34,261 bases of DNA from Candidatus Aenigmatarchaeota archaeon. GTDB lineage: Archaea > Aenigmatarchaeota > Aenigmatarchaeia > PWEA01. Both the position numbers and the translations under genes were made by a program. Below the pieces are notes generated by a model. It did no database searches. It was not told the origin of the DNA and saw only the letters and a list, made by a program, of their open reading frames with translations. Shown here piece after piece: positions 1-8,157 of this stretch (positions within the stretch are counted from its first letter, which is position 1; each line of letters begins with the position of its first letter). The stretch spans positions 1-34,261 of the forward strand of contig PWIB01000024.1 in NCBI GenBank assembly GCA_003555465.1, given 5' to 3'.

Positions 1-46
1 AGAGGAAAAAGATAAAAGTAAGCGCGAATTAAGTTATCTTGGTACG

Positions 47-763
47 ATGAAAAGATTGAGCAGTGGAATTTCCGACCTAGACGGAAAGATCGAAGGAGGC
101 TTCTTCGAGGGTTCAGTAAACCTCGTTACAGGCAAAACCGGGACAGGTAAGACAGCCTTTTCTGCTTCATTTATCCACGAAGGCATCGAAAACGGTGAGC
201 CGGGGGTTTACATAACTACAGAGGAAGAAGAGGAAGACATAGTAAAGGATGTAAAGGAGATGTTCGGCTGGGATCTGACGGAGTATATGGAAGATGGCGG
301 TAATTTGAAGATAGATTCCGTAAAGCCTGTTTTTCCTACACGGGAAGTTGAAAACATAAACAGCTTGATACGCGGCTACGTCTCTGACTTCATGGAGAAG
401 CTGGAAGAAGACATTGAAGAAGTAGATGCTGAAAGAGTAGTAATTGATTCAGTTTCGCTTATAGAGATGTTCGTAAAGGACGAATACATGGCCAGAGTCG
501 TTATTTCTTCTGTTATAAGAAAGCTGAAGGAGATGGAGGTTACAGCTCTTTTGGTAGGAACAATACCGGAGACATCCGAAGGTCTCACGGAAGGAGGTAT
601 AGTTGAGTATCTGGTCGATAGTGTAGTAAAGCTTGAATTTACGCCGATATCGGATAGGTACAACAGAACTCTGGAGATAAGGAAGATGAGAAGGACAGAT
701 CACGAGATAGAGATCTTTCCTATAGAAATATCTGATACAGGTCTAAGGTTAAAGGAGAAATAA
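47..763 (+). CDS. KaiC-like RecA-superfamily ATPase (first of a convergent pair)
   Basis: Single-domain KaiC/RadA-type ATPase of 238 residues. The Walker A motif GKTGTGKT is at residues 29-36 and the Walker B strand VVIDS at 131-135, followed by a Ser as in KaiC. The N-terminus (SSGISDLDGKIEGGF) is the usual KaiC opening, and the C-terminus has the RKMRRTDH basic patch seen in this group. Archaeal single-domain KaiC-like proteins are ATP-binding signalling or regulatory proteins; the partner is not known here. The next gene on the other strand is a paralogue, and the two stop codons are only six bases apart. A specific role cannot be read from sequence. Confidence 0.88.
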   Translation: MKRLSSGISDLDGKIEGGFFEGSVNLVTGKTGTGKTAFSASFIHEGIENGEPGVYITTEEEEEDIVKDVKEMFGWDLTEYMEDGGNLKIDSVKPVFPTREVENINSLIRGYVSDFMEKLEEDIEEVDAERVVIDSVSLIEMFVKDEYMARVVISSVIRKLKEMEVTALLVGTIPETSEGLTEGGIVEYLVDSVVKLEFTPISDRYNRTLEIRKMRRTDHEIEIFPIEISDTGLRLKEK

Positions 764-769
764 TTCCAG

Positions 770-1444
770 CTAGACTATGGACTGGCCTACGTCTATTCCC
801 TTGTCAGTTATCTCGAAGGAAACCGTTTCCGTGGATATATCACTTTTCCTCATTTTTCTGACTTGCAGTGACCTGTATCCCTTTTCGCCGACTCCTTGGA
901 AGTAGAGAGCTATGACCCCGTCTACTGCGTACTGTACTACGTCGTGTCTCGTTAACCTTTCACTTCCTGATGGAGATTCAGCCGTTATGACTGCTGTAGT
1001 TCCCGTTTCCTTGATCGTCTTTATCATCTCGTATATAGCTTTCCTTATCTCATAGGGATCTTCATGGTAGAGTGTTAGGATTGATGTAGAGTCTATCGCA
1101 AGCCTGTCTATATCCTTTCTCTCAAGTTCGTTCCTGAACCAGAAGAGCTCTTCGTCCTCCTTTTCAAAGGGATCCTTTGTCTTGAAGTTTACCTGCTCTT
1201 CATACTTCTCGAAGTCCCAGCCGAAAAGCTTTGCTTCTTTTTTTATCTGTGAAGATGGCTCCTCGAAGGATACGAACATGCAGTTTTCTCCTTCCTGAAG
1301 GCCTTTCCACAGAAACTGGCTACAGAAAGTAGTCTTGCCTGCTCCAGATTCTCCGCTTACCAAAACAACATTACCTTCAGGTATTCCTCCTTTCAGAAGT
1401 TCGTCAAGTCCCGGCAGACCGGTTTCAACTCTATCGATTTCCAT
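770..1444 (-). CDS. KaiC-like RecA-superfamily ATPase (second of a convergent pair)
   Basis: 224-residue single-domain KaiC-like ATPase. Walker A GESGAGKT spans residues 31-38 and Walker B RLAIDS spans 114-119. The N-terminal signature RVETGLPGLDELLKGGIP is typical of the archaeal KaiC-like family, and a RKMRKSD basic stretch lies near the C-terminus. It is a clear paralogue of the upstream plus-strand protein and converges on it. The ATG start at 1442-1444 has no closer alternative. ATP binding is well supported; what the protein regulates is unknown. Confidence 0.88.
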   Translation of the reverse strand: MEIDRVETGLPGLDELLKGGIPEGNVVLVSGESGAGKTTFCSQFLWKGLQEGENCMFVSFEEPSSQIKKEAKLFGWDFEKYEEQVNFKTKDPFEKEDEELFWFRNELERKDIDRLAIDSTSILTLYHEDPYEIRKAIYEMIKTIKETGTTAVITAESPSGSERLTRHDVVQYAVDGVIALYFQGVGEKGYRSLQVRKMRKSDISTETVSFEITDKGIDVGQSIV

Positions 1445-1487
1445 AAGCTCACTGAAGTTAATAGTGGTCTAGAACTTTAAAAGATTT

Positions 1488-4340
1488 TTAACCCTTTATT
1501 ACGCCCATGGTGTCTAGCTTTAGAACCTTTTCTACAACTCCCAAATCATGTGAAGTCTCTACTACTTCCCTCAGGTCCTTGTAGGCCCCGGGTGCTTCCT
1601 CCGCGACAACCGGCATCGAGGCTGCCTTTACAAGTATACCTTTGGTTTCTTCGAGGTCCTTCGCTACCGTTTCGCCCCAGAACTTACCTTTGGCCTTACT
1701 TCTGGACATCGTCCTCCCTGAACCATGTGGTGCAGTTCCGAAGGAAAGGTCCATTGACTTCTCCTGGCCTCGAAGTAGATAGCTTCCTTCGCCCATGTTA
1801 CCTGGTATGAGAACTGGCTGCCCGACGTCTCTGTACTTTTCTGGAACCTTTTCGTGACCCGGTGGAAATGCACGTGTAGCTCCCTTTCTGTGTACATAGA
1901 CCTCCTTCTCCCCGCCGTTTATTTCATGCTTCTCTTTCTTCGCTACGTTGTGGCAAACTCCGTAGACGAGTTCCAGATCTTTGTAATCGATATCAAATAC
2001 CTCTTCAAAGGCTTTTCTTGCCTGGTGCATTATCACCTGTCTGTTGGCGAAGGCGAAGTTTACTGCGCAGCTCATAGCCTTGAAGTATCTGTCCGCCATC
2101 TTTGAGCCGCCTGGTGCATAAACCAGCTCCTTGTCAGGAAGCTTTCTAACCAGGTTCTTGTACTTCTTCTCCGTTTCACGAAGATAGTCCGTGCAGACCT
2201 GATGGCCGAATCCCCTTGATCCTGTATGTATCATTAAGCATACCTGATCCTCATCGAGTCCAAACTCTCCGGCAACTTTTTCATTGTCGATGTTTCCTAC
2301 CTTTTCGACCTCGAGGAAATGGTTGCCTGCTCCCAAACAGCCTACCTGATCCTTGCCACGGTTTAGCGCCTTTTGTGAAACTTCGGATGAGTCTGCGCTT
2401 TCCATTCTCCCGTTTTCCTCAAGTGTTTCGAGATCCTTCTCCAGCCCGTATCCGTTTTCAACTGCCCATTTTGCGCCGTTTTCGAGAAGCTCCTTGAGCT
2501 CGTCTTCCGAAAGAGAGATGTTTGAGCCTTTTCCTACACCGGAAGGAACCTTCTGGAAAAGTACATTTATGAGCTCTTTGAGCTTTCCTCTTACCTCAGA
2601 AGCCCCCAAAGGTGTTTTAACGAGCCTGACTCCACAATTTGAAACCACAAACTCGTTGCCTATGAAGTTGTGATCAGAATGCTTTACACCTATATCGTAA
2701 ACCTTTTCCTTGGGCCTCCTTTCTATAAAAGAAATGGGTACTTTTGCAGTGAGATTGTCTTTCACTTGGATTTCCTCGGCAAATTCGTCATATCCTGGAA
2801 AGTTTTCTGAAGGTCTGGAGCCTGTCTTCCTTTCACCGTAAATACTTCTCTGGATAAACCTATCATTAATCTCAAATTCTCCTTTTATTTTCTGTGCGCC
2901 CTCACCACTCTCATACATCTCCAATGCCTTAGATGCAATCTTATCACGTTTCCGTACATTCTCGCGTTTCGCTTTTAGGTAAAGTGCTGCCTTCACAGCC
3001 TCTTTCTGTTTAGGGAGGCTATATCGGAAACCGACCTTAGTGAAAAATCTTATAAGGTTGTCTGTATCGTTTTTTACACCAAATCTAAACCGAAGATTCT
3101 CTTTGTTGGATTCAGCTTCGAACACCTCTAAGTTATTTGTCTTTATCCCTATTTCTTCCAGATGTTGTTTAAGGCCCTCCATAAACTTTTTGGCACTCTC
3201 TTTGTGTTTTTTTGATCTGTTGTGTGAGAGAGCGGGTGGATACATATTCTTATTGGTTTGTGCAGCAGGCGTGGACATCTCGGCCCCAAAAAATGTGGAC
3301 ATATAGAGGGCTTTCTGCCAATTAGTTAACCTTTCAAAATAATCTGGCAGTGTAAAATCATTTTCCCCTTTCTTTCCTTCGGGGACTCCAAGTTTCTTCA
3401 AAAGCTTCTGAAAAGCACGAGAGGTCGAACGAACACTGTATTCAGTAGTTTCAAACTCTTTCCCGTCTATATTGTGCTCCCTGTCCCTAGAATATATTTT
3501 TGAGGGTTTGACACCCAATCTTTCAATGTCCTTCTGGATCATCTCCAAGCTTTCTGGATCACCGTAGAACCAGGTCTGCTTTTCACCACTGAAGGAACCG
3601 TCTCCAGTGTGATAACCCACAAGTTTAAGAAGTATGTTGAACTTTCTGTCTGTACTTTTTAAAGGCAGTAAGTCTCTTTCTTGGAGATAGTTTAATATCT
3701 GATGGTTTTCCCCTTGAAAATCCCCCTCATCCAAAACTGTAAACTCCTCGGGACTCTCATCCTCAATTCCTTGGAAGGGGTTCACGTATACGAAAGAACC
3801 TTCCTCGAGTTCCTCCAATTTCTTCATACCGTTGGGGGTTAAAAAATTATGATCAGGAGAAGCTTTAATATCCTGACCTGTTGCAGTTTTTACCTCAAAG
3901 ACTGTCTTTTCACTCTCCGTTAGGAGCTGGATTTTTGATTCCGTCTTTCTCTCTGAGGCTACAATGGCTCTTTCTTCCTCAAGATCAGGTCTCAGTTCTT
4001 TTATTTCCCTTTTTCTACCGAACTCTAAAAGTACCTCCGAATCTCCAGACAAGCAGTTAATATCGTAGCCCACACCCCCCGGACTTATACCGCCTTCTTC
4101 CGTGTCTAAGGCCGCCACGCCTCCGATCGGGAAGCCGTAGCCTTGGTGAGCGTCGGGCATGGCTATAGAGTGCTTGTATATACCAGGGAGATGAGCTACG
4201 TTTTTTATCTGTTCGAGTGTTTTATCCTGTTTTATTCCTTTGAGAAGATCCTCGGAAGCGTAGACTCTACCTGGGACGTTCATCTCGTTCTCTTGTTCAA
4301 TTTCCCATGTATTTTCATCGATCTTTCTGAGTTCGACCAT
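1488..4340 (-). CDS. rtcB: RNA-splicing ligase RtcB, interrupted by an intein
   Basis: RtcB is the GTP- and Mn-dependent 3'-phosphate RNA ligase that joins tRNA exons after intron removal in archaea. The 950-residue precursor contains exteins 1-95 and 569-950, giving a mature ligase of 477 residues, normal for the family. Visible ligase motifs are PDAHQGYG (62-69), GGVGYDIN followed after splicing by CGVR, GAGNHFLE, HTGSRGFG, and a C-terminal PHGSGR holding the His expected to be guanylylated. The intein sits exactly before the conserved Cys of the GYDINCGVR metal-binding motif, so the ligase should be inactive until protein splicing occurs. The neighbouring archease gene encodes its known activator, and the three tRNAs in this window all need splicing. 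Confidence 0.97.
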   Translation of the reverse strand: MVELRKIDENTWEIEQENEMNVPGRVYASEDLLKGIKQDKTLEQIKNVAHLPGIYKHSIAMPDAHQGYGFPIGGVAALDTEEGGISPGGVGYDINCLSGDSEVLLEFGRKREIKELRPDLEEERAIVASERKTESKIQLLTESEKTVFEVKTATGQDIKASPDHNFLTPNGMKKLEELEEGSFVYVNPFQGIEDESPEEFTVLDEGDFQGENHQILNYLQERDLLPLKSTDRKFNILLKLVGYHTGDGSFSGEKQTWFYGDPESLEMIQKDIERLGVKPSKIYSRDREHNIDGKEFETTEYSVRSTSRAFQKLLKKLGVPEGKKGENDFTLPDYFERLTNWQKALYMSTFFGAEMSTPAAQTNKNMYPPALSHNRSKKHKESAKKFMEGLKQHLEEIGIKTNNLEVFEAESNKENLRFRFGVKNDTDNLIRFFTKVGFRYSLPKQKEAVKAALYLKAKRENVRKRDKIASKALEMYESGEGAQKIKGEFEINDRFIQRSIYGERKTGSRPSENFPGYDEFAEEIQVKDNLTAKVPISFIERRPKEKVYDIGVKHSDHNFIGNEFVVSNCGVRLVKTPLGASEVRGKLKELINVLFQKVPSGVGKGSNISLSEDELKELLENGAKWAVENGYGLEKDLETLEENGRMESADSSEVSQKALNRGKDQVGCLGAGNHFLEVEKVGNIDNEKVAGEFGLDEDQVCLMIHTGSRGFGHQVCTDYLRETEKKYKNLVRKLPDKELVYAPGGSKMADRYFKAMSCAVNFAFANRQVIMHQARKAFEEVFDIDYKDLELVYGVCHNVAKKEKHEINGGEKEVYVHRKGATRAFPPGHEKVPEKYRDVGQPVLIPGNMGEGSYLLRGQEKSMDLSFGTAPHGSGRTMSRSKAKGKFWGETVAKDLEETKGILVKAASMPVVAEEAPGAYKDLREVVETSHDLGVVEKVLKLDTMGVIKG
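2637..4055 (-). mobile_element. RtcB intein with LAGLIDADG-type endonuclease domain
   Basis: 473 residues (96-568 of the precursor) inserted between GGVGYDIN and CGVR. It begins with Cys (block A CLSGDSEVLLEFG), has a block-B-like segment with ASPDHNFLTPNG, and ends in block F/G (YDIGVKHSDHNFIGNEFVVSN) followed by the +1 Cys. The penultimate residue is Ser instead of the usual His, a tolerated variation in some inteins. Two degenerate dodecapeptides, LVGYHTGDGSF and MSTFFGAEMS, mark the homing endonuclease, and an HTH-like stretch follows before block F. The reading frame is intact, so both splicing and endonuclease activity are plausible. This is a known intein insertion point in archaeal RtcB. 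Confidence 0.95.
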
Positions 4341-4402
4341 TTCATCACCCGGACATGCTAATATTCTTCTTTAAGAACTTATAATTATGGGAGAACTTCG
4401 GC

Positions 4403-4891
4403 TTACACAGTCTTCAGCTTGAAAAATACGCCGCAGCCCTTCAGTGCCTCGTAAACTCTATCGGCCACTTCAAGTGCTCCTTCTATGTTACTGTCTTCGG
4501 GCCAGCGGTATACGTAGTCGTATTCACCCTTTATAGGCTCAAAGCCTATCGACATGAGGTCGGCTATCTTCTCATCTATGTCCGAAGGAGCCTCGCCACC
4601 TTCACTTCTAAAGACAAGCTTTAGATAAGTCTTCATTTCATCCTCGTCGGGCTCTTGATGTTTTCCACCCTCACTGTTTTCCAACTGGAACAGTATCTTT
4701 TTCCCTTTCAGAAGTTCCTGGATCTTGTCGCCTATGCTTTCAATCTGTTGAGAAGATGTGTCTTCGTCCCAGTCGTACCTGTAGTCGTAGTCCCCTCTCG
4801 TTAGCTTGAAACCTAGGTCCTTGAAGGTCTTCGTAACTTCAGAGGGCCTGTCGCCGTCGGAGTTGAAAAATACTGTAAGGTAGGTCTTCAT
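4403..4891 (-). CDS. Unknown protein with two tandem copies of one domain
   Basis: I do not recognise a named family. The 162-residue product is an internal duplication. Each half begins MKTYL, continues with an FxSxG segment, a G(D/E)YDY(R/V)Y motif followed by W and acidic residues, and ends with an EALKG or ELLKG helix and a final F(Q/K)L strand. The two halves are separated by an acidic, His-containing linker near residues 80-90. There are no membrane segments. ATG at 4889-4891 is preferred over the in-frame GTG at 4907-4909 because the repeat starts at MKTYL and a GGTGG ribosome-binding site precedes the ATG. It lies between rtcB and archease on the same strand, so a link to RNA ligation is possible but unproven. 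Confidence 0.8.
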   Translation of the reverse strand: MKTYLTVFFNSDGDRPSEVTKTFKDLGFKLTRGDYDYRYDWDEDTSSQQIESIGDKIQELLKGKKILFQLENSEGGKHQEPDEDEMKTYLKLVFRSEGGEAPSDIDEKIADLMSIGFEPIKGEYDYVYRWPEDSNIEGALEVADRVYEALKGCGVFFKLKTV

Positions 4892-4960
4892 CTTTCCACC
4901 CAGTACCACTTTCCATGGGAGACTTAAATTCTTTTAGGGTGTCGAGAAAACATGTCGGAT

Positions 4961-5392
4961 TTATACATCAGGCGTTATAATTGTTTCCCATATACCGTCC
5001 TTCTTTTCTACTTTCATACCGAAGTAGGTTATTGCCTTGATTTCTGTTTTTACTTTGTGTCTTTCCCCGTCGAATGTTTCACCTTTGCACTCCGCCTTTA
5101 ATACAAGACCTTCACCTTCTTTACTTATCTCACAGGAGAAGTCAGAAAATAAAATCTTCTCGACATCCCATCTGTAAATGAGCTCGTTCAGAAAGTCGAG
5201 AAGGAGAGCCTCCTTGTCCTCGGCTTCAACGGTAATCAGGTCCACCTGCTTCACGTCCACGGATTTTATATCCGTTATAAGGCTGAAGAGGCCCAGGGCA
5301 GCATTGCTGTACATTTCCTCGAGACTTTCGCCGTAAGCTTTGTAGGCTACGTCGGCTGTAGCCTCTTCTTCGAGAACTTCAAACTTCTTCAT
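4961..5392 (-). CDS. Archease, activator of the RtcB RNA ligase
   Basis: Archease promotes guanylylation and turnover of RtcB during tRNA splicing. The 143-residue protein has the family opening FEVLEEEATADVAYKAYG, a FSLI helix end, the LLLDFLNELIYRWD segment, and a C-terminal IKAITYFGMKVEKKDG with final DV, all expected for archease. The family often has His before TADV; here it is Ala, while the Asp is kept. ATG at 5390-5392 gives a standard length; the longer open frame upstream reads into tRNA-Tyr antisense and is not real. It is head-to-head with tRNA-Tyr and close to rtcB, a fitting context. Confidence 0.95.
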   Translation of the reverse strand: MKKFEVLEEEATADVAYKAYGESLEEMYSNAALGLFSLITDIKSVDVKQVDLITVEAEDKEALLLDFLNELIYRWDVEKILFSDFSCEISKEGEGLVLKAECKGETFDGERHKVKTEIKAITYFGMKVEKKDGIWETIITPDV

Positions 5393-5431
5393 ACCTTTAC
5401 CTTCAGATTTCAGAAATATAAACATGACCGA

Positions 5432-5443
5432 AAGATAAATAAA
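5432..5443 (+). promoter_or_regulatory. TATA-like box for tRNA-Tyr
   Basis: AGATAAATAAAG lies about 35-40 bases upstream of the first tRNA-Tyr nucleotide in an AT-rich stretch, a plausible archaeal TATA box. It falls between the archease start and the divergent tRNA. Confidence 0.5.
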
Positions 5444-5475
5444 GGGAACTGCAAAACAATTGAACGTCTGAGTGT

Positions 5476-5651
5476 CCCCCGATAGCTCAGGCTGGCAGAG
5501 CGGTCGGCTGTAGACGAGCACCTTGGATGATTACAAAGCGATGGACGTAGCCTAAATCTGCGTCTTTTCGTATCGGTATGATGACATGGTGCTTTGGATT
5601 AGCGCCTCTGCCGATACCGACAGGCCCCGTGTTCAAATCACGGTCGGGGGA
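5476..5651 (+). tRNA. tRNA-Tyr (anticodon GTA) with a 102-nt intron
   Basis: Acceptor strands CCCCCGA and TCGGGGG pair fully, with discriminator A and an encoded CCA (5652-5654). The D arm is GCTC/GAGC, the anticodon stem GTCGG/CCGAC encloses loop CTGTAGA with anticodon GTA, and the T arm is CCGTG-TTCAAAT-CACGG. Removing the intron gives a 74-nt tRNA. The intron sits at the canonical 37/38 place. It is longer than most and I could not draw an unambiguous bulge-helix-bulge motif, so the exact splice points may be off by a base or two. It would need the splicing endonuclease and RtcB/archease encoded nearby. Confidence 0.95.
5514..5615 (+). other. Intron of tRNA-Tyr
   Basis: About 102 nt at position 37/38. 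An AGCACC near its 5' end can pair with GGTGCT in its 3' part. An internal hairpin GACGTAG/CTGCGTC with a 7-nt loop is also visible. TCGGTAT inside the intron is complementary to ATACCGA at the 3' exon junction, so alternative folds compete. Canonical BHB pairing was not found. Confidence 0.75.
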
Positions 5652-5812
5652 CCACTTCCTATTCTTCAGTAAAGAGTGGAATGTCCTTGCCTACAACGCT
5701 TCCTGATGTTCAATCATTATCATGCTTGCATGCATCTTCAACTTTTCCTTACTGAAAGCTGATCTTGTTTAAAGTTAAAAATCCAGAATCCCTATCTTAC
5801 TATGGTGTTTGT

Positions 5813-6331
5813 ATGAACGTTTCCGAAGCTATTCTGACGCGAAGATCCGTTAGGTCTTACAAGGACAAGGATATCCCTGAGGAAAAGTTGCACAAAGTAA
5901 TAGAGTCCGCAAGGATGGCTCCATCCGCGAGAAACAAACAGGACTGGAAGTTCGTGATAGTACAGGACGAGGAGAAGAAAGACGAACTGCACGAGGCAGC
6001 CAACGGACAGAAGTTTGTCAAGGAAGCCCCTACAGTTATAGTGGGCGTAGCTACCAAACCTGAGGACGAGATGAAATGTGGAGTCGGAACAGGAGTCGTT
6101 GACGTAACTATAGCGATGGACCACATTACACTGAAGGCAACTGAGGAAGGACTCGGAACCTGCTGGATAGGTGCCTTCGACCAAGAAGAGGTCAAGGATA
6201 TACTTAACGTGCCTGAAGGCTGTAGAGTCATAGCTTTGATGCCTATTGGTTATCCTGAAGAGGAACTTGGGGTCATGTACAAAGAAAGGAAGAATCCCGA
6301 GGATATAACCTGCAGAGACACTTATTACTGA
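5813..6331 (+). CDS. Nitroreductase-family flavoprotein
   Basis: FMN-dependent oxidoreductase of the nitroreductase superfamily, 172 residues. The opening MNVSEAILTRRSVRSY contains the RRSVR phosphate-binding motif (residues 10-14), followed by ARMAPSARNKQDWKF typical of the flavin pocket, and a C-terminal LMPIGYPEE segment. The substrate cannot be predicted. ATG 5813 is chosen because an AT-rich TATA-like stretch at about 5769-5780 would put transcription start just upstream; the in-frame TTG at 5765 lies inside that promoter. It stands alone on the plus strand, convergent with the ThiF gene two bases beyond its stop. Confidence 0.92.
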   Translation: MNVSEAILTRRSVRSYKDKDIPEEKLHKVIESARMAPSARNKQDWKFVIVQDEEKKDELHEAANGQKFVKEAPTVIVGVATKPEDEMKCGVGTGVVDVTIAMDHITLKATEEGLGTCWIGAFDQEEVKDILNVPEGCRVIALMPIGYPEEELGVMYKERKNPEDITCRDTYY

Positions 6332-6333
6332 GA

Positions 6334-7299
6334 CTAGAGACCGACGACCTTCGAGTAGATTGACCTAGCCTCTTTCCTATCCTTTGCTTTAACTTGCATC
6401 CTACCGTTTTCGAAGAGTATGATTTCTTTACCGGACAAGGTGAAGGTTGTGAACAGGCCCTTGTACTCGCCGCTGTAGTTTTCGGCGATCCTTTCAAGGT
6501 CTACGTCGGCACTTTTAGGCACTACATTGTAACCTTCGCAGGTCTCTTCTACTATTATATCTCCACCTTCCTCTATTATATCAAAGCTATTATGACTGCA
6601 GACCTCACAGCCCTCGTTCTTATCTACCTCCACGGTTCGGAACTCACCCTTCTTCATATCAAAGACAAGGAGGTCCTTGTTAACGTTTCCGAAGCCCGTT
6701 AAGTGTTTGATTACCATATTGCTCTGAACAGAAGATACTAAGGATGTCGCGCTGTTGAGAACTCCTGACTGGGAACAGGTCTCGAGCTTTCCTGGTTCAG
6801 GTGTCCGCGGATACAGACAGCGGAAGCACTCGTTTTCGGAATCGAAGAACTTCACTCTTCCTTCGGCTCTTATAGCGCTACCATGGACGAAGGGAACTCC
6901 TTTCTTGACGCTTACCTCGTTTAGAAGGTAACGTGGTAGCATCGAGTCGAGACAGTCAGCGACTATGTCCACGTCCTTCATCATCTCTTTCCAGGTAAAC
7001 CGGTTGAAGTCCTTCACCAAAGCTTCTATCCTTACCTCGCTTCCTTCTTCAATTATTTCTTTGAGAGCCTCAGCCTTAGGCCTGCCGACGTCAGCCTTCC
7101 TGAAAAGTGTTCTATGTAGGTTGGACTCCTCGACTACGTCTCTGTCGACAAGCCTTAGATTAACTCCTGCTCTGGCTAAATTGTTAGCAACAAGGTTTCC
7201 TAAAGCTCCACAACCAAGGACGAGAACCAAAGAGTCCTGCAACTCTTTCTGTTTATCCTCGCCGAAAAGCGTAATCTGCCGATCGTAGACCTCGGACAT
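6334..7299 (-). CDS. ThiF/MoeB/UbaA-type E1-like adenylyltransferase
   Basis: E1-like enzymes adenylate the C-terminal Gly of ubiquitin-fold or sulfur-carrier proteins. In this 321-residue protein the ATP-binding GCGALG is at residues 29-34, VDRDVVEESNLHRT follows at 51-64, and the candidate catalytic Cys is C174 in LETCSQSGV. A zinc site is formed by C158/C161 and C231/C234. After the E1 core there is an additional domain of about 80 residues (from about 240) that I cannot assign. No small ubiquitin-like or ThiS/MoaD partner is encoded in the window, so thiamine or molybdopterin biosynthesis, tRNA thiolation, or protein samylation all remain possible. Confidence 0.92.
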   Translation of the reverse strand: MSEVYDRQITLFGEDKQKELQDSLVLVLGCGALGNLVANNLARAGVNLRLVDRDVVEESNLHRTLFRKADVGRPKAEALKEIIEEGSEVRIEALVKDFNRFTWKEMMKDVDIVADCLDSMLPRYLLNEVSVKKGVPFVHGSAIRAEGRVKFFDSENECFRCLYPRTPEPGKLETCSQSGVLNSATSLVSSVQSNMVIKHLTGFGNVNKDLLVFDMKKGEFRTVEVDKNEGCEVCSHNSFDIIEEGGDIIVEETCEGYNVVPKSADVDLERIAENYSGEYKGLFTTFTLSGKEIILFENGRMQVKAKDRKEARSIYSKVVGL

Positions 7300-7346
7300 A
7301 AGAGAATCTTAAAACTCTGAAGATTAAAATAAGTTGTCAGGCATCT

Positions 7347-7772
7347 CTACGGAAGCTCGCAGCCTGTCTCTTCGGCTAGCGTCTCAGGAGGAATCACTCC
7401 TGTTTCATAGTATCCGTTGATGTGAACTTCGGGAACTCCTTCACCCTCCATCTCTTCCTCACATCTCTGACCTTCCACGGTACACTCAACCCAGATAGGA
7501 TCCACTATCTCATAGCCTCCTAAGCTTTCGGCGAGCTGGCCGCAGGCAGGGCACCACTCTGCTCCGTAGACTGTAAGTCCGCCTTCGTCCAGACAGTCTA
7601 TGAAGTCGGTTGCTTCTTCCTCTGTAACTTCGCTACCGGCTATCATGTATCCGGCTGGTGTCTCCTCTCCATCACCTGTAGTAAGGTAAAGACCGGCACC
7701 TATAAGCAGAACTACAACCAGTGAAGCACCCAGAAGGTTCTTACCTGTTATCGTTATCTTGTCATCTGACAT
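7347..7772 (-). CDS. Membrane-anchored thioredoxin-like protein
   Basis: 141 residues: a short acidic N-terminus, one hydrophobic segment at about 13-31, a linker, and an extracytoplasmic thioredoxin/glutaredoxin-like domain with VYGAEWCPACGQL (Cys74 and Cys77, C-P-A-C) and the cis-Pro region GVPEVHING. Likely a thiol-disulfide oxidoreductase outside the membrane. Extra cysteines (C60, C97, C104, C138) could form structural bridges. ATG 7770-7772 is chosen because a TATA-like CTTAAATACTT lies just upstream; the longer open frame would read through the divergent promoter. The divergent neighbours are Cys-rich secreted-type proteins, plausible substrates. Confidence 0.88.
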   Translation of the reverse strand: MSDDKITITGKNLLGASLVVVLLIGAGLYLTTGDGEETPAGYMIAGSEVTEEEATDFIDCLDEGGLTVYGAEWCPACGQLAESLGGYEIVDPIWVECTVEGQRCEEEMEGEGVPEVHINGYYETGVIPPETLAEETGCELP

Positions 7773-7869
7773 ACTGTTTTTATTTTGAGAAAAAGTATTT
7801 AAGTCTTTGTTTAGGTCGCTCCCGAACAGAGTCGAAAGAAATATAAGCGGTGAAAAACAACCGTTCTCT

Positions 7870-8157
7870 ATGAAAAGAACACCTTTGGTACTTTTTGCTG
7901 CAGGCATAATTTTAACGGCCTTTCTCATTACAGTCTCGTTTGAAGACGAAAGGAGAGACAGGCAGGTAATAGACCACGAAGAGAATATAAACAGGGCACA
8001 ACAGTACTCCGAAGAGCAGGAGGTATGTACAGACGAATATAAGGAGCTGGTTTCGCCCGATGGAGAAGTTACATATGGAGCATCCGACGGATGTGAGATA
8101 TTCTTCCTTGAGGAAAGAGGCTGGAGACCACCAGGAGAAGAAGCTCCGAACAAATGA
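7870..8157 (+). CDS. Small exported protein with N-terminal membrane segment
   Basis: 95 residues starting MKRTPLVLFAAGIILTAFLI, a signal peptide or membrane anchor. The remainder is acidic, with an EEQEVCTDEYKELVSPDGEV stretch followed by a conserved-looking GCEIFFLEERGW. Two cysteines could pair. The family is not certain; similar CTxEYxPVxSPxG...NGCxAxxLxxxGW segments occur in archaeal secreted proteins. The ATG at 7870 is chosen because it begins the signal sequence; the frame extends upstream without purpose. Its TGA overlaps the ATG of the following Cys-rich ORF (ATGA). Confidence 0.75.
   Translation: MKRTPLVLFAAGIILTAFLITVSFEDERRDRQVIDHEENINRAQQYSEEQEVCTDEYKELVSPDGEVTYGASDGCEIFFLEERGWRPPGEEAPNK

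Noticed and set aside
1854-3306. Several plus-strand ORFs across rtcB
   Set aside because: They are antisense to a well-supported coding region, with no recognisable domains or ribosome-binding sites.
5393-5521. N-terminal extension of archease by 43 codons
   Set aside because: It reads antisense into tRNA-Tyr, and archease homologues begin at the ATG at 5390-5392.
5514-5615. Box C/D guide RNA inside the tRNA-Tyr intron
   Set aside because: A perfect box C (ATGATGA) is present but no CTGA box D at the expected distance; spacer lengths exceed the usual archaeal 12 nt.
7773-8153. Long N-terminal extension of the thioredoxin-like protein
   Set aside because: It covers the divergent promoter and the opposite exported gene; the internal ATG starts a standard anchor sequence.
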